Shown here: positions 33,937 through 41,134 of the stretch, piece by piece | Numbering within the stretch: position 1 is the stretch's first letter | Layout: each line of letters opens with the position of its first letter | Origin: Pseudomonadota bacterium | GTDB taxonomy: Bacteria > Pseudomonadota > Alphaproteobacteria > Sphingomonadales > Sphingomonadaceae | DNA length: 41,134 bases | Assembly: GCA_023433445.1 (NCBI GenBank) | Contig: JAEZCS010000067.1 | Location: 1-41,134 of the forward strand | Direction: 5' to 3' | Made by a program: the position numbers and the translations under genes | Notes under the pieces: model-generated | The model's database searches: none | Told to the model about the DNA's origin: nothing | What the model saw: the letters and a program-made list of their open reading frames with translations, nothing else

Positions 33937-36306
33937 ATGGTTCCGCCCCACTCGTCGTCTTGGCACGGAACTGGATCGGACCCGAAACCTGACGCGCACA
34001 CCGTAGTTTGTTTTAGTCATTTACGTTGGAACTTCGTTTTTCAACGTCCGCAGCATTTGATGAGCCGTTTTGCCAGGCAGTCCCGCGTCGTTTTTTGGGA
34101 GGAGCCCTGCCATGTCGCTGAGTTGGAGGGCCCCGACCTTTGTGTCGAAACCTGTCCGCTGACAGGGGTTATCGTCATCACGCCCCAACTGCCCGCTGCT
34201 TTGCCGCGAGAGCAGGAGGGCGAAGTGCTGAAACAGCTGTTGGACTTATATCTGGCCGGAGAAGCAGGGCCTTTCATCCGCTGGTATTACACGCCGATGA
34301 TGCTGCCCTTTTCGGAGCATGTCATGGCTGACTGCATCGTCTATGACTGCATGGACGAGCTCGCCAATTTCAAAGGCGCGCCGCCCGAATTACTCCCGCT
34401 GGAACAGCGCCTGTTATCGCAGTCCGACCTTGTGTTCACCGGCGGCTACAGCCTTTACGAAGCAAAACGGGACAAGCATCCCATCGTCTTCCCTTTCCCC
34501 TCAAGTGTCGATGCCGGACATTTCGCGCAGGCGCGTTTCAATCTAGGGAAGAGCGAGCCGGATGGGCGGCCGAGGCTAGGATTTTACGGTGTCGTCGATG
34601 AGCGAATGGACGTCGATCTGCTCGCCGCACTTGCCGATGCGCGGCCCGACTGGGTGCTGGAGATTATTGGGCCGGTCGTGAAGATCAGCGAGGATGACCT
34701 GCCCCGGCGAGCCAACCTCCATTTCCTTGGTGGTCGATCTTATGAAGATTTGCCGGCCTGTATCTCGGATTGGGACGTGGCGCTGATGCCCTTCGCCATC
34801 AACGATGCGACGCGTTTCATCAGTCCCACCAAGACGCCTGAATATCTGGCGGCGGGGAAGCCGGTCGTATCTACGCCCATCGCGGACGTCGTGCGCCACT
34901 ATGGCGGGATCCAGGCCGTGAAGATCGCACCGGCAGGAGAAGCCTTCATCGCTGCCTGCGATCAGGCGCTGGCGCTGGCGCAAGGGGGCGGGCAATGGCT
35001 GAAGGAAGCGGACCAACTGCTTGCCGGCATGTCGTGGGACAAGAGCTTCCAGCAGATGGACCGGCTGATTAAGGGCGCCTTGTCGCGCGGCGCGCATGCG
35101 CACCCAATCGTGTCGCCCACATCATGGAACAGTAGCCGGTCCCACCATTATGATGTCATGGTCGTGGGTGCGGGCTTTGCCGGGGCGGTAATGGCCGAGC
35201 GCCTTGCCGCTGACGGGGGCAAGAGGGTGCTGGTGGTCGATCGCCGCCCTCATATCGCGGGCAATGCCTTTGATGAATATGATGCAAACGGTGTCCTGAT
35301 CCATCGCTACGGTCCGCACATCTTCCACACGAACAGCGAGGAGATTTTCACCTATCTGTCGCGCTTTACCAAATGGCGGCCCTATGAACATCGGGTGCTT
35401 GCGGCCGTAAACGACCTGTTGGTGCCGATGCCAATCAACCGCACCACGATCAATCTGCTCTACAAGGTCGACCTGAAGACCGAGGAGCAGGCGGCTGAGT
35501 TTCTGGCCGCCCAGGCAGAGCCTGTCTCGGTTGTGCGGACATCGGAAGATGTGGTGATTTCGGCCGTCGGCCGCGAACTTTATGAGAAGTTCTTCCAGGG
35601 CTACACGCGCAAGCAGTGGGGCCTTGACCCCTCGGAACTGGACAAAGCAGTCACATCGCGGGTGCCGACCCGTACCAATGCCGATGACCGTTATTTTACC
35701 GACAAGTTCCAGGCAATGCCGCTGGACGGCTATGCCCGGATGTTTGAACGGATGCTCGATCACCCCAATATCGACGTACTTCTGGGCGTCGATTATTGCG
35801 AGGCGCGCGATGCCTATCCCCACGATCATCTGGTCTTTACCGGCCCGATCGACGAATATTTCGGCTACCGCTTCGGCAAGCTGCCCTACCGCTCCTTGCA
35901 GTTCGACCATGCGCAACTGGATTTGGAGCAATTCCAACCGGTTGCGGTCGTCAACTATCCTTCGCCGGACGTGCCTTACACCCGCATTACGGAGTATAAG
36001 CATCTCACGGGCCAGAAGGCGCCCCGGACGAGCATTACCTATGAATATCCGACGGCTGAGGGTGATCCCTATTATCCGATCCCGCGCGCGGAAAACCAGG
36101 CGCTGTTTAAACGCTATGAAGCGCTGGCGATGGTGCAGCCGGACGTGAGCTTTGTTGGGCGGCTGGCTACCTACCGCTACTATAACATGGACCAGGTGGT
36201 GGGACAGGCGCTCGCCACCTATCGGAAGATGACGCAGCGGCGTGTGCGTGAGCAGGTCCCAGGGCCAGCCACTCTCGCGTCGCGTCCTGCTTCCGGCGCT
36301 GCTTAA
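33937..36306 (+). CDS. glf: Glycosyltransferase fused to UDP-galactopyranose mutase
   Basis: This 789-residue protein joins two enzymes. Residues about 20-385 form a GT-B type glycosyltransferase (FSHLRWNFVFQRPQHLMSRF, GFYGVVDERMDVDLL, SPTKTPEYLAAGKPVVSTP). Residues from about 405 form UDP-galactopyranose mutase, a flavoprotein that makes UDP-galactofuranose (VVGAGFAGAVMAERLA, RYGPHIFHTN, GYTRKQWGLDPSEL, ITEYKHLTGQ, VGRLATYRYYNMDQ). The fusion would couple Galf supply to transfer onto a cell-surface glycan. I chose ATG 33937 (AAAGG about 9 bases before) because it leaves room for divergent promoters. An in-frame ATG at 33781 with GGGAG 5 bases before it is a real alternative. A strong terminator follows the stop. 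Confidence 0.9.
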   Translation: MVPPHSSSWHGTGSDPKPDAHTVVCFSHLRWNFVFQRPQHLMSRFARQSRVVFWEEPCHVAELEGPDLCVETCPLTGVIVITPQLPAALPREQEGEVLKQLLDLYLAGEAGPFIRWYYTPMMLPFSEHVMADCIVYDCMDELANFKGAPPELLPLEQRLLSQSDLVFTGGYSLYEAKRDKHPIVFPFPSSVDAGHFAQARFNLGKSEPDGRPRLGFYGVVDERMDVDLLAALADARPDWVLEIIGPVVKISEDDLPRRANLHFLGGRSYEDLPACISDWDVALMPFAINDATRFISPTKTPEYLAAGKPVVSTPIADVVRHYGGIQAVKIAPAGEAFIAACDQALALAQGGGQWLKEADQLLAGMSWDKSFQQMDRLIKGALSRGAHAHPIVSPTSWNSSRSHHYDVMVVGAGFAGAVMAERLAADGGKRVLVVDRRPHIAGNAFDEYDANGVLIHRYGPHIFHTNSEEIFTYLSRFTKWRPYEHRVLAAVNDLLVPMPINRTTINLLYKVDLKTEEQAAEFLAAQAEPVSVVRTSEDVVISAVGRELYEKFFQGYTRKQWGLDPSELDKAVTSRVPTRTNADDRYFTDKFQAMPLDGYARMFERMLDHPNIDVLLGVDYCEARDAYPHDHLVFTGPIDEYFGYRFGKLPYRSLQFDHAQLDLEQFQPVAVVNYPSPDVPYTRITEYKHLTGQKAPRTSITYEYPTAEGDPYYPIPRAENQALFKRYEALAMVQPDVSFVGRLATYRYYNMDQVVGQALATYRKMTQRRVREQVPGPATLASRPASGAA

Positions 36307-36340
36307 TCGCGTCCTCGCTGCTGTTGCCGATGACGCGGCC

Positions 36341-36386
36341 GGAGCGTGATCCGATTTCTCTCTGATCGGATCACGCTCCGCTTTTT
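36341..36386 (+). terminator. Strong rho-independent terminator after the GT-UGM gene
   Basis: A perfect 15-bp stem (GGAGCGTGATCCGAT at 36341-36355, its complement at 36365-36379) encloses a 9-base loop. It can be extended by one C-G pair and is followed by GC and five T residues (36382-36386). Confidence 0.88.
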
Positions 36387-37046
36387 CATGTAAGCGGCAG
36401 GCCAGGCGAAAATCGCACTGATCGATGAAGTTGTGGCTCCATATCGAGCAGGAACAAATGTGCACCAGGCTGCTTCTCATTCCACCAGATGGAATCGAGG
36501 CGGCTTGTTGATGTTGTCCTTGATCCGCCTGGCATTATGTCCTTGAGCCGCGCGCGCGATCACTACAGCCAGCGCAGTCGGGAAAGATCGGCGATCAATT
36601 CATCGGCAAGAGTTAAGGAAACGGTGCCGGTTCCCCGCTATCTGCCCGAACCTCTCTAGGTGGCCGATTCCGGTCGTAGAAGATCCCTGCGCCACCGTCG
36701 GGCTATAGGCTGCCGATACGGCTCCGCGCGTGCTCGTTTCACCATCCGTCATGGCGCTGCCCGCCCCTCGCCTGGGAGCCCGTCCGGCACCGTGCCCGTC
36801 GTCATGTAGGTGGGTGCGAAAGTCGCGTGCCCGAATCCGTTTGGTCGGACGGGGCCAGCCCGCCGCCCCGATCAGCAAAAGAATGCTCTCTCCCGATCAT
36901 GCGGTGGAGATCCAACTGCCTCCTCAGCGTTCCAGCCGATCCTGAAAACGACCATGCTATGTTAGCGCCACAAGGCAGCAACGAGCAGATAAGCGGCAGG
37001 ATGCATCACTTAGGTTGGTGCGGCCTAATCCCTGTTCATGGATTAT
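36387..37046. other. Non-coding stretch, nothing recognisable
   Basis: About 660 bases between the terminator and the small Gly/Lys-rich gene. Frames are short and broken on both strands. A minus-strand frame (36600-36878, residues like RTHLHDDGHGAG) has no family match I know. It may be decayed DNA. No tRNA or other RNA gene was recognised. Confidence 0.4.
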
Positions 37047-37072
37047 GGAACGCGCCTCTTCCGCAGCGAGTT
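37047..37072 (+). promoter_or_regulatory. EcfG-type promoter candidate before the small Gly/Lys-rich gene
   Basis: GGAAC (37047-37051), 17 bases, then AGTT (37069-37072), ending 26 bases before ATG 37099. The only mismatch to the consensus is the first base of the -10 element. Confidence 0.42.
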
Positions 37073-37098
37073 GGTCGCTCCTCAGCAAGGAGATGATC

Positions 37099-37272
37099 AT
37101 GGCTCAGAAAGGCGCAGGCGGAAATCCTGGGGCGATCACTGCCAAGGGTGGCGATGGCGCGAGAGGTAGCACCGGCACAGGCCGAGGCGGAGGTAATAAC
37201 GCTCGGGGGAAACAAGCCGCATCCAAAAAGAAGGCCAACAAGGATGACGATCAGGACGGAGCACCTGATTAG
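37099..37272 (+). CDS. Small disordered Gly/Lys-rich protein (stress-protein-like)
   Basis: This 57-residue hydrophilic protein is built of Gly, Ala, Lys, Asn and Asp with no hydrophobic core (KGAGGNPGAITAKGGDGARG near the N-terminus, then KKKANKDDDQDG). It resembles small KGG-type general-stress proteins in composition, but I cannot assign a family. ATG 37099 is chosen because AAGGAG lies 6 bases before it; ATG 37093 is too close to that site. A stress-type promoter candidate lies upstream. Likely intrinsically disordered. Confidence 0.68.
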   Translation: MAQKGAGGNPGAITAKGGDGARGSTGTGRGGGNNARGKQAASKKKANKDDDQDGAPD

Positions 37273-37400
37273 CATCATGAACAGGTGAACGGCGGAAGCG
37301 CTGACGTCTACTTCGTCAATGCGATCGCGCGCGAAACAACACTGTTCATCGAACATCATAGTTGAACCTTATTCCTCAGCGCTGACAGTCACACAAGAAG

Positions 37401-38216
37401 ATGACCTCGAAACCCGGCAACCGACGACGCGGTGATAATTTGGGTCAGCCATCCCTTCCCGCGGCACGCGGCCTCGTCACCGCGACGCTGGTCATCGGAG
37501 TGGGCCTGAGCGGCTTCTTCGACGGTATATTGTTGCACCAGATCCTCCAGTGGCATCATCTGCTCAGTTTGGTGCAGGATGAGCGGCTTCGCGCCGTGAC
37601 AAACCAGATCCTCGCCGACGGCATATTCCACATCTTGATGTATGCGGTGGTGGTGTTTGGCCTCTGGCTGCTGTGGCGACGAAGATCGGCTTTACGCCAT
37701 CACGGCGCGCGCGCCGTCGCAGGCGGCACGCTGCTCGGCTTCGGGCTATGGAATATCATCGATATAGGTCTTGTCCATTGGGTGCTTGAGATCCATCGCG
37801 TCAGGGTGGCCGTGCCCAATCCCATGGCTTACGACCTGCTCTGGCTGGGCATCCTGGGCATTGTCCCCGTGCTGGCAGGGTGGTGGCTGGCGCGAGAATC
37901 TGGAGCAAGCGGGCCGGGTGACGGCCGTCCGGCCGCAGCAATTCTGCTGTTTCTGGTTCTGAGCGGCGCCATTTTGGCAGCGCGCCCACAGCCGGGCTCC
38001 GACAGTTCGCTCATCATATTCAGGGCCGATATTCCCTTGGCCGCAGCCTACAATGCGGTCCTTGCGGCAAATGGTAGCATCAGCTTGGTCGATGGCAGAA
38101 GAGGTATCATGATCGCGTCTGTCCCAGATGACGCGAAAAGCACGCTTTACCGATCGGGCGCCCTCTTCATCACCAGGTCACCCGCTCTGGCAGGATGTGC
38201 GGCCGCCATACGGTAG
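37401..38216 (+). CDS. DUF2243 domain membrane protein
   Basis: This membrane protein of 271 residues carries the DUF2243 signature FFDGILLHQILQWHHLLS, a His-rich helix. Further helices with His are ILADGIFHILMYAVVVFG and FGLWNIIDIGLVHWVLEIH. The N-terminal part has about four to five helices. The C-terminal ~70 residues, after a last helix (AAAILLFLVLSGAILA), form a probable periplasmic domain with ...IIFRADIPLAAAYNAVLAAN. The function of the family is not known; the conserved His could bind metal or haem. It starts with an AAGAAG-like site. No EcfG motif is seen directly upstream. Confidence 0.85.
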   Translation: MTSKPGNRRRGDNLGQPSLPAARGLVTATLVIGVGLSGFFDGILLHQILQWHHLLSLVQDERLRAVTNQILADGIFHILMYAVVVFGLWLLWRRRSALRHHGARAVAGGTLLGFGLWNIIDIGLVHWVLEIHRVRVAVPNPMAYDLLWLGILGIVPVLAGWWLARESGASGPGDGRPAAAILLFLVLSGAILAARPQPGSDSSLIIFRADIPLAAAYNAVLAANGSISLVDGRRGIMIASVPDDAKSTLYRSGALFITRSPALAGCAAAIR

Positions 38217-38356
38217 GACAGTTTCGGCCCTGCTTGCTCCTTGTGCCGCCACCTCCGTCCAACCGAACTCCACCGAACCGAGCCTGCAGACTGCAAACAG
38301 GTTTGAGGAACTTCGCGCATGAAGCCCGGCAAGCCAGTACAGACAGATGAGCTGTC

Positions 38357-38698
38357 ATGAGCAGGTCATCGCCTTGTGAACGTGAACCGGCGGTCACGAT
38401 ACCGCCTCCCGGGCCGCCCGGCCTGTCCGATGCTTTAAAGCGAAATATTGCGGCGCTTGAGGATCGGCGCCGCAACGAGGAGCATCAGGCGAGCACACAG
38501 GAGAAGATCGCTGAAGCAATAACCCGGTTTACCGGCAGCTTGCGATTTGTATAAACTGGCTCAACTGAACCTGGAGCTGGCGGAGCATCTGGGGCTTCGA
38601 ACGGCTAATGATCCGGCGATGGAGGATCTACGCGGTATGTGGCGCCCGCAGCGGTGCTGGACGAGATAGAACAGCAGGACCGGAAGCCCACACCTTGA
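38357..38698 (+). pseudogene. DUF1003 membrane protein with its core deleted
   Basis: The N-terminal piece (LSDALKRNIAALEDRRRNEE, KIAEAITRFTGSLRFV) is typical of DUF1003 proteins just before their first membrane helix. It then stops at a TAA (38552-38554). A second frame immediately after gives LNLELAEHLGLRTANDP, and a third gives VAPAAVLDEIEQQDRKPTP ending at 38698; both match the usual DUF1003 C-terminus. The central ~100 codons with both membrane helices are missing, and a further frameshift lies near 38635. The gene cannot be functional. Confidence 0.75.
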
Positions 38699-38896
38699 TC
38701 CACATCCGCATCAGTGACGAGTACTCTGAGCAATTCAGGTACAACGGCAATTTGGGAACTGAGGTGGAAATCTCCCCACAGAGAAGATCAAGGCCGAGGG
38801 AAGCGGAAACCGCGCGACGGGTTTTCACCCGGCATAAGAGAAACGCGACTGCGGACCTTCGTCCATCGCTTTAGGCGGGGCATGATCGCTTCAGCC

Positions 38897-38908
38897 GGTG
38901 CTGTCAGA
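38897..38908 (+). repeat. Left inverted repeat of IS6 element
   Basis: GGTGCTGTCAGA; 10 of 12 bases match the reverse complement of the right end. Confidence 0.75.
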
Positions 38909-38958
38909 CAAGGGCGAATTACTCTCCACGCGATGGACTGGGAATAGGGGCTAGGGGA

Positions 38959-39661
38959 TCAGTTCATGAGAGACGGCCACTCAGCCAAATCAGCTGAGCG
39001 TCTATCCCTATAGGTCTGTCGATCGACGAGGCGGCGTTCCTGTGCGAAGTGGTTGTGACGTCAACCGATGCGAATTTCTGTAGCGACCTTATTTCCGTGA
39101 AGCGCCGCATGACCCGCTCCCGTAGTCAAGGGGGAGACTGTTCTCGACCAGATCGTTCGACCACCGACCGATTTCACGCTTCGTCCGGTTGCCGAGCTCA
39201 TCCATTGCCGCGCCGTAGAAACGCAGGCCGTCAGCAATGATTGCCTCTGGTGATCCATGACGCTTGAGGGCCCTCTTTATGAAGGAGAGCGCAGCCGCCT
39301 TGTCCCGGGATTCGTGACGTAGCTTACCAGGATCGCGCCTTCTGATCGACGGCCCGCGCCAGAGATAGACAACCTCGCCATTCACCTTGACGAACATCTT
39401 ATCAAGGTGCCAGCGCCAGTGCCGGAACCCTTGCATTCGGTTGATCCGCTGCCGGCGCATGTCGCCGGCAAACAGCGGGCTGAACCGGTTCCACCCGTAG
39501 CGCAGCGTTTCATAGCTGATATCGATGCCACGCTCGAAGACCAGGTCTTCCACGTTCCTGAGACTTAGCGGGAAGCGCACGTACATCGTCGCTGTCAGCC
39601 GGATCACCTCGGGCGACGAGTTGAAGTAGCGGAAGGGATTATCAGCCTCGGGGCGGTTCAT
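38959..39661 (-). pseudogene. IS6-family DDE transposase, frameshifted
   Basis: From ATG 39661 the frame gives the family N-terminus (NPFRYFNSSPEVIRL, MYVRFPLSLRNVEDL, FRHWRWHLDKMFVKVNGEVV). The first catalytic Asp is in HLDKM. A local double frameshift garbles YLWR-to-SRDK (39310-39350). The second Asp (ADG) and the Glu (LVENS) are kept. After VENS a frameshift occurs near 39130, and another near 39055. The remaining family C-terminus (RRLVDRQTYRD, LAEWPSLM) reaches a stop at 38959. No active enzyme could be made without several frameshifts. Confidence 0.82.
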
Positions 39662-39702
39662 GCCTCCACTTTAGCAGCGGCCGGAGGGACGTGCCAATTT
39701 GC

Positions 39703-39714
39703 TCTGACAGAGCC
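39703..39714 (-). repeat. Right inverted repeat of IS6 element
   Basis: TCTGACAGAGCC, read on the minus strand as GGCTCTGTCAGA; pairs with the left end. Confidence 0.75.
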
Positions 39715-39923
39715 GTTATCGGTGTCCATGTATGATTTTTCGCACCTAAGGCCCGACCAAGCAACATTCATCAGGGCAACCGGGTTGCCGATGATACCGG
39801 TAGGGCTGTTGCTCCCGTACGAGGACGTGCACGAGAAGCCATGTTAATCGAAGCTCACTCATCGTGAGCCGGAACCAAATCCCTGCGTGACGCTTGACGG
39901 TCATGGCTTGGAGGTAAACGTCA
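39715..39923. other. Gap between IS6 element and GH65 gene
   Basis: No gene is seen. A small hairpin (GCTCAC at 39853-39858 with GTGAGC at 39864-39869) lies upstream of GGAAC at 39871-39875. The latter is followed after 16 bases by GCTT, a poor fit to an EcfG -10, so I do not call a promoter. Confidence 0.4.
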
Positions 39924-41134
39924 ATGGTCGGGCCGCTCGTTCCTATTCCGGTGCAAGGCCCGCGAGGGAACCAACTCCCCGCCTATGTTGGTAATGGGGT
40001 CATCGGCCTGCGGGTGCGCGAAGTCCCGCTTCTGCCGGGGTCTACGATCCTGAACGGCGTCATTGGCCTGCACAGCGAGGACCCCATAGAGGCGGCCATT
40101 TCGGTCCCCTATCCCTTATCGGGCGATATCGGTCTCCAGGAAGCTTGGCTGTCGGAGCAGCCCTGGTCGGTCAGCGAAATGGAGCAGGGCTACGATTTCG
40201 GAACGGGCGAACTGGTCAGCAGCTTTCTTTTCTGCGTCGGCGATGCAGCCGTGCGGGCGCAGATCACGACCTTCGTCAGCCGCAGCGATCCCGCGCTCGC
40301 CTTGCAGGAGGTGGAATTGCGGTCCGAAACGCTCTGCGAGGTCAGGCTGCGAGCGATGGTGGCGACGGCAGACGTGCGCGGTCACGCCGCGAAGCGGCAG
40401 CTGGGAGAAAATGCTCAGGGCGCCGACGGCGTCCTGCTCTGGATACCCGAAGGCGCAATGAGTTGTTGCGGCATCGCGTTCCATAGCGAATGTCCAGCGG
40501 CGGAGGGTGAACCGCAATTCCGGCAGAAGCATGGATCGGGCGCGCTGACAAAGGAATTTCGTATAAAGCTTAAGCCCGGCACGCCGGCGCGGATGCAGCA
40601 GATTGCCGCCATGGTTCCATCCGTTGCGCATCATAGGCCCGACGAGGAAGCGGTCCGCCGACTGGCGAAGGGCGTTGATCTGGGTTTCGACAGACTGCGG
40701 GCGCTCAATCGCGGCAGCTGGTCGCAGCTGTGGCAAGGACGCATAGTCGTCGAAGGAGCGAGCAGCGAACATCAGCGGCTGATCGACGCCGGCTTTTTCT
40801 ACCTCAACAGTTCGGCCCATCGGTCCTCGCCGGCCGCGACATCCATGTTCGGTCTGGCGAGCTGGCCTGATTATAATTATTATTACGGCCATGTGATGTG
40901 GGACGTTGATGCCTTCTGCGTCCCCCCGCTTCTGCTGATACAGCCCGACGCGGCGCAGAGCTTGCTGGATTTCCGTGCCGGGCATGTCGATGCCGCCCGT
41001 GCCTACGCGAAGCTGGACGGTTCTCACGGGATGCGTTTCCCCTGGCAGGCCGCGCCGCTGTCGGGAGAGGAGGCGAGTCCCGGGGCGGGGCCCGGGGGGG
41101 CGGATGGGGGGGCTGTGTGCCGGGAGGGGGCGCG
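39924..41134 (+). CDS. GH65-family glycosidase/phosphorylase-like protein, 3' cut by window end
   Basis: The frame is open from ATG 39924 (GGAGG 9 bases before) to the window end, about 403 codons. The N-terminal beta-rich domain starts with the typical PAYVGNGVIGLR. The start of the (alpha/alpha)6 barrel is recognisable: FYLNSSAHRSS, YYYGHVMWDVDAFCVPPLLL, LLDFRAGHVDAARAYAKLDG and GMRFPWQAAPLSGEE. This is the layout of GH65 enzymes such as acid trehalase, trehalose/kojibiose phosphorylases and glucosylgalactosyl-hydroxylysine glucosidases. The catalytic Glu region lies beyond the edge. No signal peptide is seen. The last ~20 codons are Gly-rich and probably corrupted by poor sequence. An antisense frame at 40116-41027 is a shadow. 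Confidence 0.83.
   Translation, partial: MVGPLVPIPVQGPRGNQLPAYVGNGVIGLRVREVPLLPGSTILNGVIGLHSEDPIEAAISVPYPLSGDIGLQEAWLSEQPWSVSEMEQGYDFGTGELVSSFLFCVGDAAVRAQITTFVSRSDPALALQEVELRSETLCEVRLRAMVATADVRGHAAKRQLGENAQGADGVLLWIPEGAMSCCGIAFHSECPAAEGEPQFRQKHGSGALTKEFRIKLKPGTPARMQQIAAMVPSVAHHRPDEEAVRRLAKGVDLGFDRLRALNRGSWSQLWQGRIVVEGASSEHQRLIDAGFFYLNSSAHRSSPAATSMFGLASWPDYNYYYGHVMWDVDAFCVPPLLLIQPDAAQSLLDFRAGHVDAARAYAKLDGSHGMRFPWQAAPLSGEEASPGAGPGGADGGAVCREGA

Larger units (their letters stand above)
38897..39714 (-). mobile_element. Decayed IS6-family insertion sequence
   Basis: An 818-bp element is bounded by imperfect inverted repeats GGTGCTGTCAGA (38897-38908) and the complement of GGCTCTGTCAGA (39703-39714). 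Size, ends and the encoded transposase fit the IS6 family. The 8-base flanks (CTTCAGCC and GTTATCGG) do not match, so there is no target duplication. This suggests recombination or later rearrangement at this site. Confidence 0.8.

Noticed and set aside
35122..36480. 452-codon minus-strand ORF
   Set aside because: Antisense to the UDP-galactopyranose mutase domain and extends into the terminator; no protein features.
36600..36878. 92-codon minus-strand ORF with RTHLHDDGHGAG
   Set aside because: No ribosome site, no recognised family, low-complexity composition in a decayed gap.
38699..38896. Short plus-strand ORFs between the DUF1003 remnant and the IS6 element
   Set aside because: They cross the IS boundary or lack starts and family features; nothing supportable is present.
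39871..39895. GGAAC-N16-GCTT before the GH65 gene
   Set aside because: The -10 core is broken (GCTT instead of NGTT); too weak to call.
40116..41027. 303-codon minus-strand ORF near the right end
   Set aside because: It runs antisense to the GH65 frame, which has recognisable motifs and a ribosome site. The antisense protein is Arg/His-rich with no family features.
1..41134. CRISPR arrays, tRNA or rRNA genes, riboswitches, phage genes
   Set aside because: No regularly spaced repeats, cloverleaf-like segments, rRNA cores or phage structural genes were recognised by eye on either strand; a tRNAscan or Rfam search was not possible.

Overview
The window looks like chromosomal DNA of a high-GC alphaproteobacterium, most likely a sphingomonad. 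The basis is the style of its TonB-dependent receptor, S10 peptidase and phosphodiesterase genes, the caa3-type oxidase cluster, and candidate EcfG-type stress promoters. The assignment rests on gene content, not on a marker gene. Both ends cut genes. The last ~60 bases are unusually G-rich and probably poor sequence.

Layout: (1) 1-3353, end of a sarcosine oxidase operon (soxA 3' part, soxG, purU): C1/tetrahydrofolate metabolism. (2) 3407-11539, an outer-membrane scavenging locus: S10 serine carboxypeptidase, divergent TonB-dependent receptor plus type I phosphodiesterase, and a convergent formylglycine sulfatase with a tiny downstream ORF. (3) 11706-17895, a respiratory cluster: small membrane subunit, fused cytochrome oxidase I/III, CuA/cytochrome c subunit II, two cytochrome c lipoproteins, cytochrome b561 and CtaG. 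(4) 18005-20382, a cation/Ca2+ antiporter and a frameshifted FMN-dependent alpha-hydroxyacid dehydrogenase. (5) 20499-29550, a seven-gene operon in which every junction overlaps: PoxB-like TPP enzyme, an internally duplicated membrane protein, gluconate-dehydrogenase subunit-3-like protein, GMC flavoprotein, membrane-anchored SDR, alpha-glucosidase and trehalose-synthase-like GH13 enzyme. (6) 29749-38698, stress and surface-sugar genes: hemerythrin, a decayed clan GH-A glycosidase, divergent GH1-RmlD and glycosyltransferase-UGM fusions, a small Gly/Lys-rich protein, a DUF2243 protein and a gutted DUF1003 gene. (7) 38897-39714, a decayed IS6-family element, followed by a GH65-type glycosidase cut by the window end.

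A common thread is a set of GGAAC-N16/17-NGTT motifs (EcfG general-stress promoter type) in the gaps before the seven-gene operon, ctaG, both cytochrome c genes, the GT-UGM gene and the small Gly/Lys-rich gene. Together with the gene content this suggests that much of the right two thirds is a general-stress-response region joining alternative respiration, pyruvate/sugar oxidation, trehalose metabolism and surface glycan changes. The least familiar component is the duplicated-histidine membrane protein at 22280-23095. It sits between the TPP enzyme and a flavoprotein/subunit-3 pair that lacks visible export signals, and it may be an electron-accepting membrane anchor.
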